From DATBLE01 sp963775695 (GTDB lineage Bacteria; Actinomycetota; Thermoleophilia; Gaiellales; Gaiellaceae), in the NCBI GenBank assembly GCA_963775695.1, contig CAVZJU010000001.1, forward strand, positions 124,001 through 188,000: DNA of 64,000 nt. Reading direction: 5' to 3'. The notes below the pieces were generated by a model, which was not told the DNA's origin, ran no database searches, and was given only the letters and a program-made list of their open reading frames with translations. This document shows positions 50,135 to 58,873 of this stretch, piece by piece (the first letter of the stretch is position 1; each line of letters starts with the position of its first letter). The translations under genes were made by a program, and so were the position numbers.

Positions 50135-50983
50135 CTAGCCCGCGGCCACCAGCACCGAGACGGCGTCGCGCTCCGCCTCGAAGACGGCCTCGGTGACGTC
50201 GCCGAGGTCCTCGCCGTCCGCCTGCAGCGGCAGCGGCTCGTCGCACCGGACGCGGATCACGTCGGCGTCGTGCGCGGACAGGACGCCCGGCTGCCCCGCG
50301 AGCCCGCGGCCGGCCACCACACGCACCGCCAGGCGCAGCGAGCTCGCGCCTCCCAGGCGCTCGGGCGCGACCACGTCGAGCCCGAGCTCGAAGCGCGCTT
50401 CGGGCGAGAAACGGAACGCGCGCGGGCCCGCGTAGGTGAACACCGCGTCGTTCGAGACGAACAGCAGCCCGGCTCGCCCGAGCCCCTCGATCTCGAGCTG
50501 CGGCTCGTACCCGCGGAACAACCGACGCGCGATCACCCGCGCGTACGCGAGGTCACCGCGCCGCCGGCCGTCCTCGAGCCGCTTCCTCGTCTCCAGCTCG
50601 CGGACGGTTTCCGAGTCGACGCCGATTCCCGCCCCGAAGGAGAACCGCCTGCCGTTGACGCGGCCGACCGAGATCCTCCGCTCGCGAACGGCCTGCGCCG
50701 GGTCGTCCGGGATGCCCAGCGCGCGCGCGAGCACGTTCGTGTGCCCTCCGGCCACCACCCCGAGCAGCTTGTCGGCAGGCAGGCCGTTCAGGACCTCGTT
50801 GACGAGCCCGTCGCCGCCGTAGGCGAACACGGCGTCGCCCGTCGCCCCGGCGGCCAGCTCGGTCGCGTGGCCCCGGCGCTCGGTGAGCAGGGTCTCGACC
50901 ACCTCCAGGCGCCGCTCGAGGTCGCGCACCCGCTCCTCCGTGACGCGGCTGGCGAACGGATTGACGATGAGCGTGACGCTCAC
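50135..50983 (-). CDS. Diacylglycerol kinase family (DAGKc) lipid kinase
   Basis: 282 residues. The ATP-site motif GGDGLVNEVLNGL (residues ~56-68) and GVVAGGHTNVLARALGIP are the DAGK catalytic domain signature. The usual GTGND is here GGHTN, a notable substitution. SFGAGIGVDSETV and LFVSNDAVFTYAGP continue the fold. It may phosphorylate diacylglycerol, sphingoid base or another lipid. Unlike its neighbours it has no clear operon partner. Confidence 0.87.
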   Translation of the reverse strand: MSVTLIVNPFASRVTEERVRDLERRLEVVETLLTERRGHATELAAGATGDAVFAYGGDGLVNEVLNGLPADKLLGVVAGGHTNVLARALGIPDDPAQAVRERRISVGRVNGRRFSFGAGIGVDSETVRELETRKRLEDGRRRGDLAYARVIARRLFRGYEPQLEIEGLGRAGLLFVSNDAVFTYAGPRAFRFSPEARFELGLDVVAPERLGGASSLRLAVRVVAGRGLAGQPGVLSAHDADVIRVRCDEPLPLQADGEDLGDVTEAVFEAERDAVSVLVAAG

Positions 50984-51012
50984 GTCGGGAGCCTTACACG
51001 GTCAGGGCCCGG

Positions 51013-51426
51013 TCAGGCCGGGCGGACCGTGATCGTGACGTTCGTCCGGTCGGAGCACTCCTGGAGCTTGACCTGGCCGGTCGTGCCGTGGCCGGAGAAG
51101 TTCACCTCGGCGTCGTGCTCGTCCTTCTCCTTGTCCGTCACCGAGTAGCCGCTCTTGCCGTCGAGCGCCTGTTCCCACGAGCTATACGCCTGGTCGAGGT
51201 CTCCATCCATGTGGCCCGAGACCTTGGTGGTCGGACCGTCCTTCTCCTGCCCCGTGAAGGTGACCCCGCTCGGCGTGGGGAACTGGGCCGGTAGCTGTGG
51301 CGAACCGGTCATCGCCGCGGGTGCAGCGCCGCAGGCCGCCTCCTCGCCCTTGTCCGATTTGCCGCCGCACCCGGCGACGGCGAACGCTGCGGCCGCGACG
51401 ATCAGGGCGAGCGAACGCCTGCGCAC
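51013..51426 (-). CDS. Small secreted lipoprotein, unknown
   Basis: 137 residues from a GTG. The N-terminal RRRSLALIVAAAAFAVAGCGG carries a lipobox (AVAGC) for lipid modification. The mature part has no recognised domain; it includes QLPAQFPTPSGVTFTGQEKD and DLDQAYSSWEQALDG, with an SSW-containing amphipathic stretch that might bind ligands. Function unknown. Confidence 0.6.
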   Translation of the reverse strand: MRRRSLALIVAAAAFAVAGCGGKSDKGEEAACGAAPAAMTGSPQLPAQFPTPSGVTFTGQEKDGPTTKVSGHMDGDLDQAYSSWEQALDGKSGYSVTDKEKDEHDAEVNFSGHGTTGQVKLQECSDRTNVTITVRPA

Positions 51427-51437
51427 GGAGCGGAAGC

Positions 51438-52538
51438 CTACAAGTGCGCCCAGAGAATTGCGCCCCCGACGAGCGCGACTGCTCCGAGCACGGCGGCCAG
51501 GACGATCGTGAGGGTGTGGTCGCCGCCCGACGACGGCCGGACGGCGGCGAGCATGGGCGGACGCTCGACCGTCCGATATGCGTACGAGGCGGTGCTCGGC
51601 CCGGACGGGTCCGGCGAGTCGAGGAAACGGTGGTACTGCCGCGCGAGAGCGACGCTGCCGAGCACCCGCTGGAGGCCCGCCAGCGAGGGCACCGGATCGC
51701 GCGGGCCGGGGAGTATCTCGAGCGGCCCGAGCGGCTCGACACGAAGGTCGAGCGCGGCCGACGCCCTGCCGGGAACGGTGATCGTCTGCGCGGTCGGGCG
51801 GCCCGCGCCGAGCACGGCCGACACGGCAACCGGCGCCCGCCCCGGGACCGCGATCGTGCCGCGCACGCGCAGCGGCGCCGTGACGCTGATGACCGTGTGC
51901 CCCGTGGCCCAGCCCGGCAACGCGAGCTGCGACGGCAGCACGGTCGTCGTCCCCTTCAGGCGCAACCTGCCGAGGAACGCCGAGACGACGTCCGGGGCAA
52001 CCGTCCCGGTCGTGACCGTGAAGCGTCCGCGCGCGACGTCCTGTAACCGCACCACGATCGCGTGGGCCCGGCGCTCGACCGAGACCCGCAGCGGCAGGAC
52101 CGCCGCCGCCCTCGGAGCGAGCGTGACGGTTGCCGCCAGCACGCGGCGCCCGGAGGCGAAGCCCTGCCACACGATCCCCAGGTCGCGCAGGCCGGGCTCT
52201 GCCTGCGATCCGGGAGCCGCGACCACCTTGGTCGCCGGCGCGGGGACGAGAAAGGTGAAGTCGCCCGGGCGGGAGATCGTCAGCCGCTGGGTGACGACGA
52301 CGCCGAGGGGTGCACCCGACCGGTCGATCCCCACTGCGATCCGCTCGACGTTCAGCAGTCGGCCCGAGAAGCGGGTCTCACCAACCGTGGCGCCGGCGAT
52401 TCGCTTCCCGACGAGCGGAGGCGGCTCCGATGTCCGCGCCGTCGGCGACAGGAGTGTGATCGTGCCGGCGGCGGCCGCGGCCGGAAAGAGCAGCAGACCG
52501 CCGGCGACGAGGACGACCAGACCCAGCCGCAGCGGCAT
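51438..52538 (-). CDS. Secreted beta-rich protein with C-terminal anchor, unknown
   Basis: 366 residues. Signal peptide (LGLVVLVAGGLLLFPAAAAAG), a beta-strand-rich middle without recognised enzymatic motifs, and a C-terminal helix (LTIVLAAVLGAVALVGGAILW) that would anchor it in the membrane with only a short cytoplasmic end. It precedes the lipoprotein gene by 11 bases. Probably an adhesin- or scaffold-like envelope protein. Confidence 0.55.
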   Translation of the reverse strand: MPLRLGLVVLVAGGLLLFPAAAAAGTITLLSPTARTSEPPPLVGKRIAGATVGETRFSGRLLNVERIAVGIDRSGAPLGVVVTQRLTISRPGDFTFLVPAPATKVVAAPGSQAEPGLRDLGIVWQGFASGRRVLAATVTLAPRAAAVLPLRVSVERRAHAIVVRLQDVARGRFTVTTGTVAPDVVSAFLGRLRLKGTTTVLPSQLALPGWATGHTVISVTAPLRVRGTIAVPGRAPVAVSAVLGAGRPTAQTITVPGRASAALDLRVEPLGPLEILPGPRDPVPSLAGLQRVLGSVALARQYHRFLDSPDPSGPSTASYAYRTVERPPMLAAVRPSSGGDHTLTIVLAAVLGAVALVGGAILWAHL

Positions 52539-53774
52539 CTAGCGCTCCTGCGGGATCACCGGCAGCGTGGCCGAGAGCGCGTCGTCCTTCACCGGTGCGT
52601 ACGTCATCCCCTCGAAGCGGGCGAAGTAGACGTCGTCGTCGACGACGCCCTCGTGGTTGATGCGGTTGAAGCCGCGGGAGTCGCCGTTCGCGCCGTCGAT
52701 CGAGACCTCGTTCAGAGCCGCGAGCACCTTTGCCGGATCGGTCGACTTGGCCGCCTGGACCGCCGCGATCAGCAGGTGCGTGAAGTCGTACGGGTACATC
52801 GCGTAGTCGGGCGGCTGCACCACCGGCCGCCCCGCGGCACTGCGGACTCCCACCTGCCGGGCGCCGAACAGCTGCTCGTAGGCCGACTGGAAGGCCATGA
52901 ACGGGGCAGGCCCCTCCTCCGCCGTCATCCGACCCGAACCGAACACGAGCCCGTCGAGCCACTTCAGATGACCGGCCAGCTCCTGGCGGAGCAGCGGGTC
53001 CTCGGCGGACGGCGGCGCGTACACCGGAACGTTCCAGCCCGAGCTGCGTGCGGCGATCACCGCCTCGGCGATCGCCGAGGGCTGTCCCCAGACGAGGAGC
53101 GCGGTCGCGCCCGAGCGCCGCGCCTGCAGGATCTGCGGCGCCAGATCGGTCGCGGTCGACGGCGCCTGGATCCGGGCGGCGACCGAGTCCCGGTTCTGGG
53201 AGAACGCATGGTCGAGCGCAGCCAGCCCCTCGCGCCCGTAGCCGGTGTCGTCGGTGAGGAAGGCGACCTTCAGCCTCTTCGGGATCAGGTACTCGGCGAA
53301 ACGGAACGCGATGCCGTGGTCGGTCGGAGCGATCCGGAACACGTTCGGCCGCTTCGCGGGGTCGACGAGCCCGGTGCCGCCGTCGAACACGATGCAGATC
53401 GGGATGTGGGCGCGGTCGGCGATCTTCCAGGCGGCGTCGATCCCCGTCCCGTCGCTGACGATCGCCGCCGCGTGCTGCGCGACCGCACGCCGTACGTCGG
53501 CGACCGCCCGGCTCGCCGAGTGGGCGTTGTCGTAGCGGACGATCCTCAGTCGATAGTCGGTGCCCCCGACCGTGAGCAGTGCGTTGCTCGACGCAAGGCG
53601 GACGCCGTTTGCGATCGTCGTCCCGAGGTAGGAGTCGCGGCTGAACGGAGCGTCGACGGCGATCACCAGCTGGCGGGCCTGCGAGCCCCGGGACGATTTC
53701 TCCGAGCCCCCGCAACCCGCGAGGAGCACGACCAGTGCTGCACAGGCGACTGCCGCTCTCAGCACGGCCGCCAC
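52539..53774 (-). CDS. ABC transporter substrate-binding lipoprotein (branched-chain amino acid/aromatic acid type)
   Basis: 411 residues. The signal ends with a lipobox (ALVVLLAGCGG). The mature protein is a type I periplasmic-binding fold: IAVDAPFSRDSYLGTTIANGVRLASSNAL, IVSDGTGIDAAWKIADRAHIP, FAEYLIPKRLKVAFLTDDTGYGREG. It supplies substrates to the LivH/LivMG membrane parts downstream-encoded to its left in operon order. Beside the paa genes, phenylacetate or another aromatic acid is an attractive ligand, but this is inferred. Confidence 0.87.
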   Translation of the reverse strand: MAAVLRAAVACAALVVLLAGCGGSEKSSRGSQARQLVIAVDAPFSRDSYLGTTIANGVRLASSNALLTVGGTDYRLRIVRYDNAHSASRAVADVRRAVAQHAAAIVSDGTGIDAAWKIADRAHIPICIVFDGGTGLVDPAKRPNVFRIAPTDHGIAFRFAEYLIPKRLKVAFLTDDTGYGREGLAALDHAFSQNRDSVAARIQAPSTATDLAPQILQARRSGATALLVWGQPSAIAEAVIAARSSGWNVPVYAPPSAEDPLLRQELAGHLKWLDGLVFGSGRMTAEEGPAPFMAFQSAYEQLFGARQVGVRSAAGRPVVQPPDYAMYPYDFTHLLIAAVQAAKSTDPAKVLAALNEVSIDGANGDSRGFNRINHEGVVDDDVYFARFEGMTYAPVKDDALSATLPVIPQER

Positions 53775-53775
53775 C

Positions 53776-55527
53776 CTAGCCGGGCACGGCCTTTCCGTCG
53801 GCCATCACCACCACCCGGTCGGCGATTGCACGGACGAGGCGCTGGTCGTGCTCGACGACGACCAGCGAGACGCCGCTCTTCCGGATCGACGCCAGAATCT
53901 CCAGCAGGCCGTCCACCTCGGTCCTCGCTGCCCCCGCGGAGGGCTCGTCCAGCAGCAGGAGCCGCGGACGCGCGGCGAGCGCCGCGGCCAGCATCAGCCG
54001 CCGCTGCTGGAAGCCGTCGAGCTGCGCGGCGGCCACGCCGGCGAACCGTTCGAGGCGCACCGTCCGAAGCGCTTCGAGCGCCGCGGCGTTCAACTCGCGC
54101 GTCTCGGCCCGGCTCTTCGGCGTGGACGCGACCGCGCGGAACGCTCCGCCGTGCCGGGCGTGGAGCGACGCGCCGACCACGGCGCTCTCCAGCGCGGTCA
54201 GGGTTCCGAACGCCGCCGTTCGCTGCAACGTCCTGACCACACCGGCCGACGCGAGCTCGACCGGACCGCACCCAACGACCGACCGGCCGTCGAGCTCGAT
54301 CTCGCCGCCGTCGAGCGGCACGGCGCCAGCAAGCGCCCGGAGGGCCGTCGTCTTCCCGGACCCGTTCGCGCCCACGAGCGCGACGGTCTCGCCGTTGCCG
54401 ACCTCGAGGTCGAAGCCGTCGAGGGCGCGAACGCCGCCGAAGTGCTTCGCCAGGCTCCGGGCGGAGAGGACGACCGGAGCGGCCGTCACGGGCGAGGGGT
54501 GCGAGGGACGTGCCGGCTCGCGACGGACGGCCGGGCCGATCCGGGTGCGGAGCCGCTCGAGCAGAGGCGCCCCCTCCGGCCGCAGCGCGAGCACGACCAG
54601 CAGGAGGATCGCCGCGAACATCGGCTCGACCTCGGCCGCCGAGCCCGCCTGCAGGTGCGCCCAGAGACGCGCCAGCAACGCGATCGCGCCGAGGACGGCG
54701 ACGCCGACGATCCCTGAGACGGCATACGACGCGCCCCCCAGGAGGACCGCCGCCAGCAGCTTGAAGGACACCACCGGACCGAAGGCACCGGGGTCGGTGA
54801 CGCCCGCGAGCTGGACGGAGAGCGAGCCGGCGAGGCCGCCGACACCGGCCGCGGCGACGAACGCGCCGAGCAGCAGCCGCTCTGCGCGCACGCCGAGGCT
54901 GGCGGCGGCGGCCGGCCCGTCGCGGACCGCGCGCAGCCGGATGCCGGCGGCGCTTCGCCGCAGGGTGGCCACTGCGACGACGGCAATCGCGGTCAGCGCG
55001 AGCCCGAGCTCGTAGTGGCCTGTGGTGCTCAGGCTCGAGTCGACGACGTAACCCTGCGATCCGCCGGAGATCCCCGGAAACGCCAGGGCGCCGAGGAAGA
55101 CGAGCCACGCGAGGATCCAGGTGCCGACCGCGAGGAAAAGCGAGTCCAGCCGCACGACCGCGAGGCCGGCGACCAGGCCGCCGGTGAGCGAGGCGAGCAC
55201 CGCCACCGGCACCGTCGCCTCGACCGGCCAGCCGGCGCGCGCGGCCAGCAGCCCGGTGGTCAGCGCGCCGATCGTCATGAACGCGCCCTGGGCGAGCGAC
55301 GGCAGCCCGGCGAGCCCGACGGCCGCGACCAGCCCCGTCGCGGACAGGGCGAGGTACAGCCACGCGGCCAGCTCGTCGACGTGCACCCAGCCCGGCGCGA
55401 TCCAGGGAACCGCACAGGCAAGCGCGAAGAGGCACAGCAGCACGGTGTGGATGCCGCGCCAGCCTGCCCCGGCGTCGCCGGCTGCGTCCGCGAGTGCGGC
55501 CCGGGTCCGGCCGACCACAGCGGTCAT
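53776..55527 (-). CDS. Fused Liv-type permease-ATPase (LivM-LivG)
   Basis: About 583 residues. Residues 1-~310 are a LivM-type permease with nine or so helices; ~330-583 are a LivG-type ATPase with Walker A ALVGANGSGKTTALRA, a weak signature (QLDGFQQRRLMLAAAL) and Walker B PRLLLLDEPSAGAA, and VVEHDQRLVRAIAD. The start is the ATG at 55527, overlapping LivH (ATGA). Fusions of LivM and LivG are known. A LivF ATPase is not found nearby, so either the fused ATPase dimerises or LivF is encoded elsewhere. Confidence 0.88.
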   Translation of the reverse strand: MTAVVGRTRAALADAAGDAGAGWRGIHTVLLCLFALACAVPWIAPGWVHVDELAAWLYLALSATGLVAAVGLAGLPSLAQGAFMTIGALTTGLLAARAGWPVEATVPVAVLASLTGGLVAGLAVVRLDSLFLAVGTWILAWLVFLGALAFPGISGGSQGYVVDSSLSTTGHYELGLALTAIAVVAVATLRRSAAGIRLRAVRDGPAAAASLGVRAERLLLGAFVAAAGVGGLAGSLSVQLAGVTDPGAFGPVVSFKLLAAVLLGGASYAVSGIVGVAVLGAIALLARLWAHLQAGSAAEVEPMFAAILLLVVLALRPEGAPLLERLRTRIGPAVRREPARPSHPSPVTAAPVVLSARSLAKHFGGVRALDGFDLEVGNGETVALVGANGSGKTTALRALAGAVPLDGGEIELDGRSVVGCGPVELASAGVVRTLQRTAAFGTLTALESAVVGASLHARHGGAFRAVASTPKSRAETRELNAAALEALRTVRLERFAGVAAAQLDGFQQRRLMLAAALAARPRLLLLDEPSAGAARTEVDGLLEILASIRKSGVSLVVVEHDQRLVRAIADRVVVMADGKAVPG

Positions 55528-56453
55528 TCCGGCTCGAGCACCCGCGCGCGTCCCCGTAGCGCCAGCAGGAGCAGCACCACCAGGATGGGCAGGACCTCTC
55601 GGTAGGCCGGGCCGAGGCCGTGGCCGGAGATCTCGCCGCTGGCGATAGCCACCTCGACGACGCCGAGCGCGAGGCCGGCGACGAAGGCCCACATCGGCGA
55701 GCGGAACCCGACCGCCAGCGCCGCGGCCAGTCCCTTGACTCCGAGCAGCATGCCCGTGGTCGGCGAGAAGGGGCCGCTCGGGGCGGCGGCGATCGCGATC
55801 ACCACCGCGACCCCGCCGACGAGCGCAAACGCGAGGCCGACGAAGCGGTCGTACGGAACGCCGACCACGGATGCGCCCTCGGCGTCCTGGGCGATCGCCT
55901 GGAGCCCCCGGCCGAATCGGCTGCGCCCGACCAGGTAGTCGACCAGGAGCGCCAGCGCGGCTCCGAGCGCGATCACGTAGAGCGACCGCAGCTGGAAGGT
56001 CGCACCCGCGATCGTGACGACACCGTCCCGGCCCGCATCGTGGAACGGGATCGGGTCGGGGAAGACGTACGCGGGACGCGCGAAGACGACCGAGACGAGG
56101 CTCTGGATCGCGAAGGCGATCGCCACCGTGGCCGCCACCCACCCGAGCGTCGACCCGCGGCCGACTTGCGGCTGGATGATCCCGAACCACGTCCCGGCGG
56201 TCAGGGCGGGAACCACCGCCAGCGCCACGAGCAGGCCGAGCACGAACCGCCAGCTGGAGGCCGTGGCCTGCGTGACCGCCCCCTGGCCGGCAGTGACGAA
56301 GAGGGCAACGAACACGCCGAGGCCGACGAGGTCGCCGAGCGCGAAGTGGACGATGCCGGTGAGCCGGTAGACGAGCACGTAGCCGACCGCCAGCAGTCCG
56401 TACACGCTTCCCGCCGCCAGTCCCGAGAGGACGATCTGGAGCGAGAGGCTCAC
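55524..56453 (-). CDS. Branched-chain amino acid type ABC permease (LivH family)
   Basis: 309 residues with eight or so helices. QIVLSGLAAGSVYGLLAVGYVLVYRLTGIVHFALGDL is the LivH signature start, followed by FGRGLQAIAQDAEGASVVGVPYDRFV, the coupling EAA-like region. It pairs with the fused LivM-LivG and the substrate-binding lipoprotein. The operon lies just left of the TetR gene of the paa cluster, supporting an aromatic-acid transport role. Confidence 0.9.
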   Translation of the reverse strand: MSLSLQIVLSGLAAGSVYGLLAVGYVLVYRLTGIVHFALGDLVGLGVFVALFVTAGQGAVTQATASSWRFVLGLLVALAVVPALTAGTWFGIIQPQVGRGSTLGWVAATVAIAFAIQSLVSVVFARPAYVFPDPIPFHDAGRDGVVTIAGATFQLRSLYVIALGAALALLVDYLVGRSRFGRGLQAIAQDAEGASVVGVPYDRFVGLAFALVGGVAVVIAIAAAPSGPFSPTTGMLLGVKGLAAALAVGFRSPMWAFVAGLALGVVEVAIASGEISGHGLGPAYREVLPILVVLLLLALRGRARVLEPE

Positions 56454-56471
56454 CGCGCGAGCCTACGAAAA

Positions 56472-57047
56472 CTACGCGGGCGTCGAGTAGCCGCGCATGC
56501 CGTCGACGAGGAGCGCGAGGAACCGGTCGGCGAGCTCGTCGGTGTCCCGACCGGGCTGGAGCCAGGTGTAGGCCCAGTTCGCCGCCGACAGCAGCAACAG
56601 GACCGAGGCGCCCTCGTCGAGGTCGGAGCGGAGGTCGCCGAGGTCGCGACCTTCGCGCAGCAGCTCTCTGATCCGCTCCTCGTAGCGGTGCCGCTCGGCC
56701 ACGAACCGGTCGCGGCGGTCGCCGTGGAGGTAGCGCCACTCCTGGACGAACACGGTGGCGACGTCGAGTTGCTCGGCGACCACACGGAGGTGGCCGCGCA
56801 GCGCGAGGCGGATCTTCTCGACGGGCGCTGCGTGGTCCGGGATCGCATCCAGCGCCGCGTGGAAGGCCCCCGCGCCCTCCATCAGCGTGTCGAAGAGCAG
56901 GTCCTCCTTCGAGGCGATATGCGAGTACAGCGAGCCCTTCTGGACGCCGAGCGCCTCGGCGATGTCGCCGACCGACGTGCCGTGGTACCCCGTTTCGGCG
57001 AAGAGGCGGGCGGCCTGGCGCGTCAGCTCCGAGCGGCGGGCGGACAT
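56472..57047 (-). CDS. TetR family transcriptional regulator (PaaR-like)
   Basis: 191 residues. Helix-turn-helix: TRQAARLFAETGYHGTSVGDIAEALGVQKGSLYSHIASKEDLL, residues ~9-50. C-terminal ligand domain resembles the TetR_C group regulating CoA-thioester catabolic genes. It is divergent from paaA with a 41-base gap containing a 10-bp perfect palindrome (AACGATCGTT), and probably is the phenylacetyl-CoA-responsive repressor of the paa genes and of its neighbour Liv operon. Confidence 0.88.
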   Translation of the reverse strand: MSARRSELTRQAARLFAETGYHGTSVGDIAEALGVQKGSLYSHIASKEDLLFDTLMEGAGAFHAALDAIPDHAAPVEKIRLALRGHLRVVAEQLDVATVFVQEWRYLHGDRRDRFVAERHRYEERIRELLREGRDLGDLRSDLDEGASVLLLLSAANWAYTWLQPGRDTDELADRFLALLVDGMRGYSTPA

Positions 57048-57061
57048 GGTACGGTCAGGAG

Positions 57062-57081
57062 ACTAACGATCGTTCGGTAGG
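57062..57081. promoter_or_regulatory. Candidate TetR/PaaR operator
   Basis: ACTAACGATCGTTCGGTAGG contains the exact palindrome AACGATCGTT and resembles, from memory, the ACT..ACCG..CG..CGGT..AGT site of PaaR repressors. It lies in the divergent 41-base region, just 8 bases before the paaA start. Confidence 0.6.
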
Positions 57082-57088
57082 AGGGTCG

Positions 57089-58000
57089 ATGACACGAGTC
57101 CTTGAGCGAACGGAGCCGGGGTTCCTCGAGTACGTGCAAGCGGGCGGTCAGGTCGAGGTGGACGACTGGATGCCGGACGAATACCGCTCAAGGCTGATCA
57201 AGTTCATCGAGATGCACGGGAACTCGGAGCTGATGGGCGTGCTGCCCGAGCGCGAGTGGATACTCCGCGCACCGACGCTCCAGCGGAAGCTCGCGCTCAC
57301 GGCGAAGGTCCAGGACGAGGTCGGCCATTCTCAGCTGATCTACCGGGTGGTCGAGGACCTGGGCAAGCCGCGCGCGCAGTGCCTCGCCGACCTGATCTCC
57401 GGGAAATCCAAGTTCCACAACGTCTTCCACTACCCGACGAAGACGTGGGGCGACGTCGGCGTGATCGCGTGGCTGGTCGACGCGGCGGCGATCATCTCCC
57501 AGAAGGCGCTGCTCAAGTGCTCGTACGCGCCGTACGCGCGGATCATGAAGAAGATCTGCTGGGAGGAGTCGTTCCACATCCTCCACGGCCGCGACGTCGT
57601 GCTGACGATGATGAACGGCACCGACGAGCAGCGGGAGCTCGTCCAGGAGGCGGTGACGCGCTGGTGGCCGCCGCTGATGCAGTTCCACGGGAACCCGATC
57701 CCGGCAGCGGATGACCCGGTCGTGCAGTGGCGGATCAAGACGCAGGGGAACGAGGAGGCCCGCCAGCAGTTCCTCGACGGGTACGTCCCCCAGATCTGGG
57801 AGCTCGGTCTGACGGTGCCCGACCCGAGGCTGCGGAAGGGCGACGACGGCGTCTGGGTGTACACCGAGCCCGACTGGGACGAGCTCAGAACGGTCGTCAC
57901 CGGCCACGGGCCTCGGACCGCGGAGCGCCTCGAGTTCCGGCGCGTCTCGCGCGAGGAGACCGAGTGGGTGCGGTTGGTGATGCTCGCCGAGGCCGCGTGA
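57089..58000 (+). CDS. paaA: 1,2-phenylacetyl-CoA epoxidase, catalytic subunit A
   Basis: 303 residues with a strong ribosome site (GGAGG). Di-iron ligands are in VQDEVGHSQLIYR and CWEESFHILHGRDV, the ExxH pattern of bacterial multicomponent monooxygenases. It epoxidises the ring of phenylacetyl-CoA. First gene of the paa operon, overlapping paaB by four bases (GTGA). The N-terminal FLEYVQAGGQVEVDDWMPDEYR is typical for PaaA. Confidence 0.95.
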   Translation: MTRVLERTEPGFLEYVQAGGQVEVDDWMPDEYRSRLIKFIEMHGNSELMGVLPEREWILRAPTLQRKLALTAKVQDEVGHSQLIYRVVEDLGKPRAQCLADLISGKSKFHNVFHYPTKTWGDVGVIAWLVDAAAIISQKALLKCSYAPYARIMKKICWEESFHILHGRDVVLTMMNGTDEQRELVQEAVTRWWPPLMQFHGNPIPAADDPVVQWRIKTQGNEEARQQFLDGYVPQIWELGLTVPDPRLRKGDDGVWVYTEPDWDELRTVVTGHGPRTAERLEFRRVSREETEWVRLVMLAEAA

Positions 58001-58281
58001 TCTTCGAGGTCTTCCGGCAGGAGCGGAAGGGCGTGGCGTTCGAGCACGCCGGCTCGGTGGCTGCGCCCGACGAGGGCTTCGCGCGGGCCTACGCCCACGA
58101 GCAGTACGGCCGGCGCGGCGAGTCGGCGGCGCTGTGGGTCGTGCCGCGCGACGCGGTGATGGAGGTCGAGGATTTCGTCGACGAGCTGAACCGGAATTAC
58201 CACCGGGTCGACGGCTACTCCCTGAAGGCGAAGCTGGCGGAGGCGCGTGAACGAGCAGGCACTGCTCCTGGCCGTAGCTGA
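57997..58281 (+). CDS. paaB: 1,2-phenylacetyl-CoA epoxidase subunit B
   Basis: 94 residues from a GTG. FEVFRQERKGVAFEHAGSVAAP and AYAHEQYGRRGESAALWVVPRDAV are conserved in PaaB, a small structural subunit of the epoxidase. It overlaps paaA by four bases and paaC by 35, so its C-terminal tail may be slightly shorter than annotated. Function: stabilises the PaaA-PaaC complex. Confidence 0.9.
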   Translation: MIFEVFRQERKGVAFEHAGSVAAPDEGFARAYAHEQYGRRGESAALWVVPRDAVMEVEDFVDELNRNYHRVDGYSLKAKLAEARERAGTAPGRS

Positions 58282-58873
58282 CGACGAGCTCGTCCTCGGC
58301 TGGCGCGACTCCGAGTGGACGGGGATCGCGCCGGTGCTGGAGGAGGATGTCGCGTTCTCGTCGATCGCGCAGAACGAGATCGGCCACGCGCGGGCGATCT
58401 ACCAGCTGCTGGCCGAGGATGCGGACGCGCTGGCGTTCGACCGCCCGCCGGAGGAGTACCGCTCGTCGCAGCTGGTCGAGCTGCGCTTCGTCCCCGACTG
58501 GGCGCGGACGATCGCGCGGCGGGTGCTGTACGAGGCCGCCGACGAGCTGCGCCTCGAGTCGCTGAAGGCGTCGAGCGATCCTGCCGTCGCCGGCCTTGCA
58601 GCGAAGATCGACCGCGAGGAGGCCTACCACCGGATGCACGCCGAGCTCTGGCACGACCGCCTGGGTCGAGAGCAGCGCTACCGCGCTGCTCTCGAGGAAC
58701 TGCTCCCGTTCGCACTCGGCCTCGTGGAGAACAAGCAGCGGGCAACCCTTGCCGCGCGGTTCGGCATGGCCGGAGTCGAAGCAGTCGAGCGGGGCGAGCA
58801 CGCAGACGGCTGGGTCGAGCTCTGGCACGAGATGACCGAGGTGCGGCGCTCGATCCCGGGAGCGGCGTGGTAA
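58247..58873 (+). CDS. paaC: 1,2-phenylacetyl-CoA epoxidase subunit C
   Basis: 208 residues, ferritin-like fold without the full di-iron set, as is usual for PaaC. The opening LLLAVADDELVLGWRDSEWTGIAPVLEEDVAFSSIAQNEIGHA and EEAYHRMHAELWHDRL are typical. It is the structural partner of PaaA. GTG start; overlaps paaB and paaD at its two ends. Confidence 0.93.
   Translation: MNEQALLLAVADDELVLGWRDSEWTGIAPVLEEDVAFSSIAQNEIGHARAIYQLLAEDADALAFDRPPEEYRSSQLVELRFVPDWARTIARRVLYEAADELRLESLKASSDPAVAGLAAKIDREEAYHRMHAELWHDRLGREQRYRAALEELLPFALGLVENKQRATLAARFGMAGVEAVERGEHADGWVELWHEMTEVRRSIPGAAW

Noticed and set aside
53776..56739. A 987-residue permease-ATPase reading
   Set aside because: The N-terminal ~400 residues are low-complexity shadow of LivH; the ATG at 55527 fits both family length and overlap.
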